The position numbers and the translations under genes are program-made. A DNA stretch of 64,000 bases from positions 7,119,501 through 7,183,500 of the forward strand of contig FSRD01000001.1 in assembly GCA_900129675.1 (NCBI GenBank), read 5' to 3'. Positions 40,176 to 48,620 of the stretch are shown here, piece after piece (positions within the stretch are counted from its first letter, which is position 1; every line of letters begins with the position of its first letter). The notes below the pieces were generated by a model. The model was not told the DNA's origin. It did not search any database and saw only the letters and a program-made list of their open reading frames with translations. The DNA comes from Bradyrhizobium erythrophlei. GTDB taxonomy: Bacteria; Pseudomonadota; Alphaproteobacteria; Rhizobiales; Xanthobacteraceae.

Positions 40176-41036
40176 ATGGACGCCCCCACAGGCCACGAAC
40201 AGAACGCCGACCAGATCGCCTACTGGAACGGTCCGGGCGGCCAGCGCTGGGCTAATCGGCAGCAGACGCAGGACGTCGTGCTGGCGCCGATCGCCGACCT
40301 ACTGATCGATCGCGCCAGGCCCACGGCCGGCGAACGGGTCATCGATGTCGGCTGTGGCAGTGGCGCCACCACGATCGCGTTCGCACGAAAAGTCGCGCCA
40401 TCGGGGCATGCCTTCGGCGTCGACATATCAGGCCCGATGCTGGCGCGGGCGCGGGAGAGTGCGCCCACGGAATTGCCGGTCGAGTTCGTCCTGGCGGACG
40501 CGACGGTCTATCCATTCGATCCCGCAAGTTTCGATTTGCTGGCCTCGCGGTTCGGCGTGATGTTTTTTGCCGACCCGGCGATGTCGTTTTCAAATATGCG
40601 AAAAGCACTGCGGCCGTCGGGCCGGCTGGCGTTCGTCTGCTGGCGCGAGCCGCGCGAAAATCCGTTCTTCATGGCGCCGCTTCAGGCGGTCTACAAACAC
40701 GTTCCAAAATTGCCGCCGCAGGGACCGGAAGATCCCGGACCGTTCGCGTTTGCCTCGGAGGCGCGCGTCCATCGCATCCTCGGCGAAGCCGGCTTCACCC
40801 GGATTGAGATGGAGCCGTGCAATCTGGCGCTCGATGTCGCGATCGGGCGCGGGCTCGATGCGGCGGTGCAGGGCGCGCTCGAAATCGGCCCGGCCAGCCG
40901 CGCGCTGGAAGGCCATCCGGAGGACGTTCGCGCCGCCGCGACGAATTCGATCCGCGAGGCGCTTGCGGTGTATGCCAAGGGCGAGACGGTGCCGCTTCCG
41001 GCGTCGATCTGGATCGTGACGGCGCGGGCGTCGTGA
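40176..41036 (+). CDS. Class I SAM-dependent methyltransferase (UbiE/Methyltransf_11 type)
   Basis: A 286-residue methyltransferase. SAM-binding motif I is VIDVGCGSGATTIAFA near residue 51, motif II region is FVLADATVYPFDPASFDLL, and ASRFGVMFFADP follows. The N-terminal ADQIAYWNGPGGQRWA segment is typical of a group often annotated as UbiE-like with unknown substrate. It is 108 bp downstream of tRNA-Val. Most of the intergenic gap is not structured. Confidence 0.88.
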   Translation: MDAPTGHEQNADQIAYWNGPGGQRWANRQQTQDVVLAPIADLLIDRARPTAGERVIDVGCGSGATTIAFARKVAPSGHAFGVDISGPMLARARESAPTELPVEFVLADATVYPFDPASFDLLASRFGVMFFADPAMSFSNMRKALRPSGRLAFVCWREPRENPFFMAPLQAVYKHVPKLPPQGPEDPGPFAFASEARVHRILGEAGFTRIEMEPCNLALDVAIGRGLDAAVQGALEIGPASRALEGHPEDVRAAATNSIREALAVYAKGETVPLPASIWIVTARAS

Positions 41037-41046
41037 GCAGCCTCCA

Positions 41047-41166
41047 CGTCATTGCGAGCGAAGCGAAGCAATCCATTCGCGACAGCAAGCTCGGAAGCAT
41101 GGATTGCTTCGTCGCTAGCCGGAAGTTGCGGCCCGCAACTTCCGGCTAGCGCTCCTCGCAATGACG
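41047..41166. repeat. Long inverted repeat (second copy) with nested perfect palindrome in right arm
   Basis: Outer arms cgtcattgcgagcgaagcga..agcaatccat and atggattgcttcgtcgc..gcgctcctcgcaatgacg match the element at 8561-8677. Inside the right arm, 41114-41150 is a perfect 18-bp palindrome (gctagccggaagttgcgg and its complement) around a single C. The element lies between two convergent genes and may also end transcription. Confidence 0.88.
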
Positions 41167-41188
41167 GTAGAGAGCGTCGTTAAAGCCG

Positions 41189-42445
41189 CTACGCCCGCTC
41201 TTCCCAGATCATGGCCAGATGCACGATGGTCTCCGCGGCCTTTTCCATGTCCCGAACGCTCACCCATTCCAGCCGAGAATGGAACGCGTGCTCGCCGGCA
41301 AAGATGTTGGGGCAGGGCAGGCCCATGAACGACAGCCGCGAGCCGTCGGTGCCTCCGCGGATTGAACTGCGCACCGGCGTCAGTCCGGTGCGGCGGATCG
41401 CCTCGATGGCGTAGTCGACGATCTCGGGGTGGCGGTCAATCACCTGCTTCATGTTGCGGTATTGTTGCTTGACCTCCATCCTGTAGGTCGAGCGCGGATA
41501 GGCCTTCATCACGTCCTTGACGATGCCTTCGAGCAGCGCCTCTTTTTCCTTCAGGCCTTCGTCGGTGAAATCGCGCACGATGAAGCCGACCGTCGCCTTC
41601 TCCAGCGCGCCGGAGATGCCGATCGGGTGCAGAAAGCCTTGCTTGCCCTCGGTGGTTTCCGGCGAGCAGGTGTCTTTCGGCAGGCGGTCGACGATCGCCG
41701 CCGCGATCTTGATCGCGTGCTCCATCTTGCCCTTGGCAAAACCTGGATGGGTAGAGACGCCGTCGATCGTGATGGTGGCGCCGTCGGCGGAAAAGGTCTC
41801 GTCCTCGATATTCCCGGCGGTTTCGCCGTCCATCGTATAGGCGAAGTCGGCGCCGAGCTTTTTCAAGTCCACCTTGTCGACGCCGCGGCCGATCTCCTCG
41901 TCGGGCGTGAACAGGATCTTGATGGCGCCGTGCTTGATTTGCGGATTGCGGATCAGGAACTGCGCGGCATCCATGATCTCGGCGAGCCCGGCCTTGTTGT
42001 CGGCGCCCAGCAATGTCGTGCCATCGGTGGTGACGATGTCGTTGCCCATCTGGTCGGCCAGCGCCGGATGCTCGACGGCGCGGATCACCTGCGTGGAATC
42101 GGCCGGCAGCACGATGTCGCCGCCGCGATAGTTCCGCACGATCTGCGGCTTGACGTTTTTGCCGGTGCAGTCGGGCGAGGTGTCCATATGCGAGCAGAAA
42201 CAGATCACCGGCACTTGCTTGTCGGTATTCGCAGGAATCGTCGCGTAGACATAGCCGTGCGCGTCGAGATGGGCGTCACGCAGTCCCATCGCCTGCAATT
42301 CGGAGGCAAGCAGGCGGCCCAGATCCTTTTGCTTCTCGGTGGATGGGCAGGTCGGCGAGTCCGCATCCGACTGGGTGTCGATCACGACATAGCGCAGGAA
42401 ACGTTCAGTGACGGTATGCGTGAAAGAGAGCGACGAAGCCGACAT
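41189..42445 (-). CDS. pepT: Peptidase T (tripeptide aminopeptidase)
   Basis: A 418-residue M20 metallopeptidase. Metal ligands are visible in FCSHMDTSPDC, TLLGADNKAGLAEIMD and LFTPDEEIGRGVD, with GTDGSRLSFMGLPCPN and AGEHAFHSRLEW near the C-terminus. It releases the N-terminal residue from tripeptides in the cytoplasm. The length and motifs are canonical. It is the last chromosomal-type gene before the island. Confidence 0.95.
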   Translation of the reverse strand: MSASSLSFTHTVTERFLRYVVIDTQSDADSPTCPSTEKQKDLGRLLASELQAMGLRDAHLDAHGYVYATIPANTDKQVPVICFCSHMDTSPDCTGKNVKPQIVRNYRGGDIVLPADSTQVIRAVEHPALADQMGNDIVTTDGTTLLGADNKAGLAEIMDAAQFLIRNPQIKHGAIKILFTPDEEIGRGVDKVDLKKLGADFAYTMDGETAGNIEDETFSADGATITIDGVSTHPGFAKGKMEHAIKIAAAIVDRLPKDTCSPETTEGKQGFLHPIGISGALEKATVGFIVRDFTDEGLKEKEALLEGIVKDVMKAYPRSTYRMEVKQQYRNMKQVIDRHPEIVDYAIEAIRRTGLTPVRSSIRGGTDGSRLSFMGLPCPNIFAGEHAFHSRLEWVSVRDMEKAAETIVHLAMIWEERA

Positions 42446-42827
42446 GACGACCGGAGCAAGCTGAGAAACGGGAGGGCTCTATAACAGAAAAGCGCCATTC
42501 CGGGGCCGCTTGACGAGCCGGAATGGCGCTTCACGTCGAGAACAGAAAAGGCGTCTTAGACGACAAGAGTACCAGTATGTATGTAACTCAAGGATATCCT
42601 ATTAGAAAATAAGTGGAATTTCACTTCGACTCCGAAAGTGTCACCGACTCTCTTCATATTTCCAATCCTTGGATATCGCGAAAGCGCCGGCGCCTCGATC
42701 ACCTTAGCCGGTGATCGACCCTAGCACAGGGTCATCTTAAGGAATCGCTCCGTGAGGCAGACCCTCGACCTGTCCACCACAATCCGAAGGATTGGCGGAC
42801 GGGCGGCCATCGCGGCTAAGCTGACCT
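42446..42827. other. pepT leader and left flank of the island
   Basis: A perfect 14-bp hairpin occupies 42490-42531 (aagcgccattccgg/ccggaatggcgctt, 14-base loop). From about 42560 the sequence becomes AT-richer and irregular, with a single GTGTCACC at 42637-42650 that matches, inverted, the GGTGACA repeats at the other end of the island. No gene is seen here. Confidence 0.5.
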
Positions 42828-43466
42828 TCACTCGTCGGCTTGTCCGCGGTCGATGGGCAACACGGGCCGGTCCAGCTGCTGCATCGTCATGCCGGCGGCG
42901 AAGGCGTTCCGCTGCCAACGGACGAACTGCTGCTTCAGCCGGTCGTTCTCAGTTGCGAATTCGTGGACGCGTTCTTCCAGAAATATGATCCGTTCTGCGT
43001 AGAACTCGTCAGTACCGGACTTGGGCTTCGCCCGTTTCGCCGCTTTGCCGGCTTTCGCGCGTGCCTCCGCCTCGTCGGCTCTTTCCTGTTCCAGCCGTCG
43101 CTTAGTGGCATCGAAAGCCGCCTGAGCGTGTTTGGCCAGACTTTGCCGTTTCCAGATGCCGCGCGGATATTTCTTCTGGACTACCCTGCGGACGTCCTCC
43201 CATTCGATTGTCGGACCGCGCCACGTGAGAATGGTCTTCCGGAGCCACTCCTTGATGCTCGGGGTGACGAGGAAGCGCGGCTCCGTAGGTTTCGGACGAT
43301 TCGCCCGCGGACTCGGCGGCATTCGGCCGGCTCCCTTGGAGGGCGGCAATGAGTCAAGGATCCGCTTCGCCATCAATTCCGCCGGTGAAGGACTCGGAAT
43401 TGACGGATAAGCCGATTCTGCCGGTTCGCCGAAGCTAAAACTCGACTGATGCGACACGACGCTCAC
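42828..43466 (-). CDS. Hypothetical protein, basic with C-terminal coiled coil
   Basis: A 212-residue protein from a GTG at 43466. About residues 65-115 look folded (IKEWLRKTILTWRGPTIEWE, then KYPRGIWKRQSLAKHA); residues 115-150 are a Lys/Ala/Glu-rich linker; and residues 155-195 (FYAERIIFLEERVHEFATEN) have heptad character. I do not recognise the family. It starts 16 bp after the nucleotidyltransferase gene, on the same strand, so the two form a unit. It may be a partner that binds or controls it. Confidence 0.6.
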   Translation of the reverse strand: MSVVSHQSSFSFGEPAESAYPSIPSPSPAELMAKRILDSLPPSKGAGRMPPSPRANRPKPTEPRFLVTPSIKEWLRKTILTWRGPTIEWEDVRRVVQKKYPRGIWKRQSLAKHAQAAFDATKRRLEQERADEAEARAKAGKAAKRAKPKSGTDEFYAERIIFLEERVHEFATENDRLKQQFVRWQRNAFAAGMTMQQLDRPVLPIDRGQADE

Positions 43467-43482
43467 ACTCTACGGGCGGCTC

Positions 43483-44508
43483 TCAGAACCGCATGAATTT
43501 CCCGACGGTCTCCGCGATTTCCGGATCGCCGGTCTCGATGGACTCGGCAAAGGCGGGGAACGCGGCCAAGTGGTGGTCCTCGAATGGTCTCGACCCGAAC
43601 CGCATGACCAGCCGCCCGACGGCAAAGGCCTGGTCCTTGGCGAGGCGAGCGGTAGCTCCGTCCCTGTCGGGATCTAGCGTCGCGAGCGCGTATTTCGTGA
43701 TCGCGAAGGCGCGCGGGTCCATTCCCGTCATGCCAACGGGGGCGCCGTCCTGGGCGATCGTGACCGCCGAAACAGGCTCAAGATCGAGCAGGCTGTGCAG
43801 CACCGACAGCTGCTCCTCGGAGGGCCCGTCAAGCTGATCGATGGACCTAACCAATGACCGACGAGTATGAAGGTCGACCCGGAAGCCACGAGCATTCCTG
43901 AGCGATGGGACGGGGTCCTCAACGAGCGCGAAAGACTTGTCCGCACGCAAAATGATCTGAAGCAACTCCTCAAGCGTTTCCCAGCGGCTGTCTGCCGACG
44001 ACAGGAGGTCCAAGTCGCCCTGGGTCCTGATCGCCATCGGCAGCATGGCGCCAGCGGAAGCTTCGTAGAGGGACATTGCGGCGCTGCCGATCACCATCAG
44101 CTTCGGCCCGAGCAGTTCGTTCGCGGCCAGTTCGCGCAACACGTCGCCGGCGATCGACTCCAACCGGCCGATCCGCAACGCCCGTCCCACCCGGATCAGC
44201 GGCTCGAGCTCCTGCTTCATTTCGGCGGCGGCCTTGTCGACCTCGGCGCGACCGCGGTCGAAGTCGGCCTTTTTCTTCTCGGTCACTGGCGACCTCCGGC
44301 CGAGCGAGTTCATCTGCTTTTTGCCGGTGACCGGATCGGTCCAGTAGGTCGTGAGGTATTCGTGGGCCCCGACCGTCTTCCAGCCCATGGCACCCCGAAA
44401 CTGCTCCTGCAGCGTCATGACGAACTCGTAGCGATCCCACATCTCCCGGGCATCTTCGAGATGCCGGATCTGGGCGCGGTCCATCGGGATGGGTTCGAGG
44501 TTGGACAT
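43483..44508 (-). CDS. GSU2403-family nucleotidyltransferase-fold protein
   Basis: A 341-residue protein. The central segment LMVIGSAAMSLYEASAG, followed by AIRTQGDLDLL, carries the GS..DxD signature of a polymerase-beta-type nucleotidyltransferase, as in the GSU2403/NTP_transf_8 group. The N-terminal 100 residues are helical and charged, with VTEKKKADFDRGRAEVDKA. The C-terminus (DPRAFAITKYALATLDPDRDG) may be a helical lid. Nucleotidyltransferases of this type occur in toxin and defence modules; the role here is unknown. A near-consensus -35/-10 pair precedes it. Confidence 0.78.
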   Translation of the reverse strand: MSNLEPIPMDRAQIRHLEDAREMWDRYEFVMTLQEQFRGAMGWKTVGAHEYLTTYWTDPVTGKKQMNSLGRRSPVTEKKKADFDRGRAEVDKAAAEMKQELEPLIRVGRALRIGRLESIAGDVLRELAANELLGPKLMVIGSAAMSLYEASAGAMLPMAIRTQGDLDLLSSADSRWETLEELLQIILRADKSFALVEDPVPSLRNARGFRVDLHTRRSLVRSIDQLDGPSEEQLSVLHSLLDLEPVSAVTIAQDGAPVGMTGMDPRAFAITKYALATLDPDRDGATARLAKDQAFAVGRLVMRFGSRPFEDHHLAAFPAFAESIETGDPEIAETVGKFMRF

Positions 44509-44519
44509 GGGCTTCTACC

Positions 44520-44556
44520 TTGTCGACAATTATATCATTTTCGGTAGAAAATTCAA
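44520..44556 (-). promoter_or_regulatory. Promoter with operator-like palindrome for the nucleotidyltransferase gene
   Basis: On the minus strand TTGAAT (44551-44556) and a perfect TATAAT (44529-44534) are separated by 16 bp. A 10-bp palindrome ttgtcgacaa (44520-44529) overlaps the start-proximal edge of the -10, where a repressor would block it. The ATG is 20 bp downstream. Confidence 0.6.
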
Positions 44557-44575
44557 GGTTCGCCTAAGGGATCTC

Positions 44576-44608
44576 TTGAAACTTGCGGTCATTTCAGATA
44601 TTTCAGAT
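44576..44608 (+). promoter_or_regulatory. Toxin-antitoxin promoter with tandem operator repeats
   Basis: Two adjacent exact copies of atttcagat (44591-44599 and 44600-44608) lie 19 bp before the antitoxin start. A TTGAAA at 44576 with a TATTTC 17 bp later would place the -10 inside the second copy, so a bound antitoxin would block its own promoter. Confidence 0.45.
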
Positions 44609-44627
44609 GTTGTTTGAGGAGGCAGCC

Positions 44628-45050
44628 ATGCCACTGGTGAAGGTGATCGAAAGCATTGACGAGGGCGTCCGCCAGCAGGCGGACCGGCTCCATCGTCAAC
44701 TGCAAGACGCGATCGGAAGCGAGAGCGTTACGCTTCGCCTCGAAGGCCAGATGATCCAAATCTTCCGGGACGTCACCGCCATGATGGAAAGGGTCGCCGG
44801 ATTTGCGATGGCCCCTCTAGCGGATGAAATGACCCCCGAACAGGCCGGCAAGATCCTGGGCATCTCCAGACCGCTGGTGGTCCGGCGGATGGACGACGGT
44901 CGTCTTCCGTTTCGATACGAGGGCGCCCATCGACGTTGCAAGCTCGTCGACGTCATCAAGCTGAAGGCGATCGAGGACAAGCAGGCGGAGACTTTGCGGG
45001 AGTTGGCCGGGATGGACGAAGTTGACTACCAGCCCACCCCGAAGCTCTGA
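44628..45050 (+). CDS. HTH/excisionase-type antitoxin of PIN toxin
   Basis: A 140-residue protein from the ATG at 44628, with gaggaggc upstream. The N-terminal 80 residues are helical. A winged helix of the MerR/excisionase type follows at about 80-130 (TPEQAGKILGISRPLVVRRM, then DDGRLPFRYEGAHRR). Such proteins pair with PIN toxins as DNA-binding antitoxins and repress their own operon. Its stop lies 29 bp inside the next gene, the usual overlap for such a pair. Confidence 0.75.
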   Translation: MPLVKVIESIDEGVRQQADRLHRQLQDAIGSESVTLRLEGQMIQIFRDVTAMMERVAGFAMAPLADEMTPEQAGKILGISRPLVVRRMDDGRLPFRYEGAHRRCKLVDVIKLKAIEDKQAETLRELAGMDEVDYQPTPKL

Positions 45051-45657
45051 GGTCGCGCTCGTCGACGCGAACGTCCTGTTTCCCCATCACCCGCGCAACG
45101 TGCTGGTGACGCTGGCGGTCGAGCGCGTTTTCGAAATGCGCTGGACCGGCTCCATCGAACGCGAATGGACCAACGCTCTGCTTCGCGAGCAGCCCAACCT
45201 CAAAAGGGAAGCAGCGCTCGCGACCGCTCGGAAGATGAACGCGGCTCTTCCGGATGCCGGCGTGACTGATTTTGCCAAGCTCGAAGTCAACTTTCCGAAG
45301 ACCGATGCCAAGGACCGGCATGTCGCGGCGGCCGCGGCGCGGTGTGCGCCGAGCACGCTCATCACCTGGAACGTGCGCGATTTCAATAAAGCCGAGCTCG
45401 CCGCCCATGACATCCAGATCTCCGACCCGGATACTTTCCTGTGCCAGTTATTCGACGCCGACCCGGAAGTCGTTTTCGCCGGCACTCAAAGAGCGTTCGG
45501 TTTTCTCAGGAGGCAGTTGGGACATCCGACGTGGAAGGAATATCTCGATATTCTGGGCCACAACAATCACCTGAAGAAATTCGCCGAGAGACTGAGGTCG
45601 TGCGGCTTCGGAGACGATCCGCCGGAGGATGACAGCGATCCCAATCCCGTTCCCTAA
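45022..45657 (+). CDS. PIN-domain toxin (PIN_3 type ribonuclease)
   Basis: A 211-residue protein. The first acidic residue is in VALVDANVLFPHHPRN near residue 16. A later acidic pair is suggested by KTDAKDRHVAAAAARCAPST, and STLITWNVRDFNKAELAA is the PIN strand with the final Asp. It should be a Mg-dependent RNase, neutralised by the upstream antitoxin. The start is the TTG at 45022, overlapping the antitoxin gene by 29 bp; no in-frame ATG is near. The C-terminus is acidic. Confidence 0.75.
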   Translation: MTTSPPRSSEVALVDANVLFPHHPRNVLVTLAVERVFEMRWTGSIEREWTNALLREQPNLKREAALATARKMNAALPDAGVTDFAKLEVNFPKTDAKDRHVAAAAARCAPSTLITWNVRDFNKAELAAHDIQISDPDTFLCQLFDADPEVVFAGTQRAFGFLRRQLGHPTWKEYLDILGHNNHLKKFAERLRSCGFGDDPPEDDSDPNPVP

Positions 45658-45892
45658 TACTCAGCATGGGACGGCAAAACCTCTGTTCAGGCTCACCAGG
45701 GATCAATGAAGACCCCGGAACCTCCCTCCCGCTCAAGACCCTGGCGCCGCCGTGCTCGCGCGCAAGGGCATCCACGCCTTCGGCGCGGACCCTCCCTTGC
45801 GCGCTGCGCGCGTCGTCACCGGACGGGTCGCGTGAGGGCGGCTCCGGGGATCAATCAAGCAAGATGCCGGGGAGCCCCAGGAGTTTTCGGGA

Positions 45893-48090
45893 TTACGGCC
45901 ATAGCAAGCCCGTTGTCCTGAGTTCGGCAGCGGGAGGCTTCGCCACGACGGCGCCGAAGACGCTGCGGTCACCGACGAGGACGACCTGCTGTTCAGCGCG
46001 GGTTATGGCGGTGTAGAGCCACGAACGGTCGAGCACCCGACTGGGATAGATTGGGACGACGACACGCCTTGCGCTCGATCCCTGGCACTTATGGCAGGTG
46101 ACGGCATAGGCAAGGTCGAGGTCGACCAGGTGTTCGTCACCCAACGTCTTGGGCTCGGTATCGCCGTCGAACAGAGCTTCGACCGTGTGTTCGGCGAGAT
46201 TCCGTTGAACAGTCCGGCACGGTAGTCGTTGCGGCCGAAGATGACCGGCTCGCCGACCGAGAAGCGGCGACCGAAAAAACCCGTCAGCTCGGCGTGGCCA
46301 GCCGTCACGTAACGTCGGTGGAAACGCTCGTTGATGCTCTCGACGCCGGCGGCGCCGGCGATCGTCGCGGTGACCACCAGCACGTCTCGAGGCTCGCCGA
46401 GTTGCGCGATCACGCCGTCGAGCGCCGGTGCGATGCCGGCCAGGTCGGCATCGATAAACGAAATGCCGGACGCCGGCCCGGCGAATTCCGAGAACGCGGG
46501 AATGCCGCCGGAACGAATGGCGGCGGCCGCCGTCGGAATTCCCGTTGCCGCAGCCTGCCGGTGGACCTGCGTCAGCCGCAGCGTGATGGAGGGGTCCTTG
46601 ACCAGCTTGTGAAACACCAAGCCGAAGCCGATCGGAGGCAACTGGGCTTCGTCGCCGACAAGAAGGAGGCGACTGCCGGCCACAAGGCGCTTCGTGACCG
46701 AGTGGACCGTCGGCAGATCCACCATCGAGGCCTCGTCGATGACGACCAGCGTCTTGTCGGTGATCAGGCTCAGGATCTTGAGCTTTGCCTGGATCTTCGC
46801 GGCTTCGCTCTCCGAAGAGTCAGGATCGGCAAGCGCCATCTCAAGCTCGTCCCGCTCGGCCAGTTCAGCCAGCGTTCGGGTAAGCGTCTTGGCCAGGCGC
46901 CCAGTCGAGCGCGACAGCCGCAAGGCCGCCTTGCCGGCCAGGGCACACAACAGGACGTCGCCACCGAAATGGACCCACAGATCGCAGACCACTTTGCAGG
47001 TGTGAGTCTTGCCGGTGCCGCCGCCGCCCACCAGGCACGCGAGGGGGCGCGACATCATGCCGACGGCGGCGGCGCGCTGTTCGTCGCCCAGAGACCTGTG
47101 TGGCCCGGCGAGGTCAGCCAGCATCTCGGACCAGCGGCTGGGGCTCCGGGCGCCCAGACGAGACTCCAGCGGCCTCTGGGACAGGGTCCCGAGCCTGGCG
47201 ACGAGGTCCTCCTCGAGGCCGGCGGCTCCCGGGGCTCTCATCAGGCTTTCAGTGCGCACCACGGCGCCGTTGGTCACCGCCGCGGCGAGAGCCGTCTCAA
47301 CGACACGACTGTCCGGAGAGGCAGCCAGCAGAGCCGCAAGATCGGCCGCGAAGTCGCTGACCTCAACCGCCGTGTCACCGCGGCGGAGCATCCGTTTGAC
47401 GGCTTCGTCGGCTGCCCCGACATGGCGCCGCGCATCGATCATCGGGTCGAACCCGTCCTCGCGCAGGAGACGTCGGCCCAGTTCGTCCATCTGTTTCCAC
47501 GAAACCAGCGGGACCATGACGTACGGATTGGCGGCCAACACCTCGACGGCCGCGGCGCCGAACACCCGTTGCAGGCGACGGACCACCTTGATGTCGCGCA
47601 CGCCCTGCTGATTCAGCCACGAAACCAGCGCAGCCTCACCCTGGGCCGCCTGCCAGGCCGACGTGACAAGCACCGCAAGACGCTGCCCGAGGACAGGCTT
47701 GTCAGGCGACATGATGACCGCGATCTCATCCAGCATGTCGTCGGTCGACAGCATCTCGGCCAGGTTCTCGCCGAACGCTTCCCAGAGCCGGCCGGCGCGC
47801 GTCGGGCCCACCCCGGGCACGTGGCTCGCCAAGAACTGCTTGATCAGATGCCCCGACGACAGAATGCGCCGTCCGGCTCTGGCCGCGACCTGCGGACCGA
47901 ACGACGTCTGCTGGACTTCGCCCTCGATCTCCCAGGTGTCGCCCGCGGCGGGAATGCCGAGCAGCCGATCGAAATTGGCGCGTACGCGCAATTGCCTCCG
48001 GCCGCCGCGGCCGGTTTCCTCCGCCACAGTCCCGGCAAAGATGATGCCGTACGGCTTCTCGGAGACGATGCCGTCGACCGTGATCCTCAT
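45893..48090 (-). pseudogene. RecD2-like helicase, interrupted by one frameshift
   Basis: From the ATG at 48090 a superfamily 1 helicase reads for about 630 residues. It has an N-terminal OB-like part, a helix-hairpin-helix (HVPGVGPTRAGRLWEAFG), Walker A GGGGTGKTHTC, Walker B VVIDEASMVDLP, LLLVGDEAQLPPIGFG and LTQVHRQ. After GLFNG near 46200 this frame turns to nonsense. The end of the protein continues in another frame: LGDEHLVDLDLAYAVTCHKC, then QGS and LYTAITRAEQQVVLVGD, to the stop at 45893. Loss of one base near 46197-46203 accounts for it. It could be a true mutation, a sequencing error or programmed. Its ATG overlaps the stop of the coiled-coil gene (ATGA). Confidence 0.85.
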
Positions 48091-48548
48091 CGACGCACCG
48101 CGTTGGTCCGCAGCACCTGGCCGGTCTCCTCGAACATCCTCACCTGCTCGCGCAGGCTCTCGATAGTGCGTCGCTGTTTTTCGATGACCGACGCCTGTTC
48201 CGCCACCAGCTTCGACATCTCGCTGGCGCGCATATCCGTCCTGCGCATCCGGTCCGCAACTGCTTTGTCGAGCTCCTCGGACTGAAGTCGGCCGCCGATC
48301 GGTTTCAGCTTCTGCTCTATCGCGACAGCGTTGATGGCCGATCGCAGCTCGCTCTTCTTGAAAAGATGCTGCTCCTGCGACTGCGGGCGGCCCAGTGCGG
48401 CCGTGATCGCCCGAACATTGACCTTGCCATCCGACGTCGACGGAAGCGTCGGCATGCGCTCGCCGTCCTGGTCCAGCCAGGCCTGCGCGCGCTGGTCGAG
48501 GTATCTCTCGAGGTCTTCGAGAAGTTCGGGAAGGATCGACTTGCTCAC
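48087..48548 (-). CDS. Charged coiled-coil protein of the recombinase operon (TnpC-like position)
   Basis: A 153-residue protein. The N-terminal half (LEDLERYLDQRAQAWLDQDG, then SDGKVNVRAITAALG) looks like a small helical fold. Residues 105-145 (VAEQASVIEKQRRTIESLRE) are a strong coiled coil. Tn554-type elements encode a small protein, TnpC, with a coiled coil after two tyrosine recombinases, and this gene holds the corresponding place. Homology is not established. It starts 72 bp after the third recombinase and overlaps the helicase start by 4 bp. Confidence 0.7.
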   Translation of the reverse strand: MSKSILPELLEDLERYLDQRAQAWLDQDGERMPTLPSTSDGKVNVRAITAALGRPQSQEQHLFKKSELRSAINAVAIEQKLKPIGGRLQSEELDKAVADRMRRTDMRASEMSKLVAEQASVIEKQRRTIESLREQVRMFEETGQVLRTNAVRR

Positions 48549-48620
48549 AACAGATCACTCCGTGGCGACGTGATGGTCGGCGTCGCGTCACCAACGCCCT
48601 TGCGGACGCAAGCGGGCCAT

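Noticed and set aside
42490..42531. The 14-bp hairpin as the left end of the island
   Set aside because: It lies in the pepT leader and has no counterpart at the right end; more likely a leader or terminator-like structure of the host.
46294..48285. A 663-codon plus-strand open frame
   Set aside because: It is the antisense shadow of the RecD2-like helicase, which has all expected motifs.
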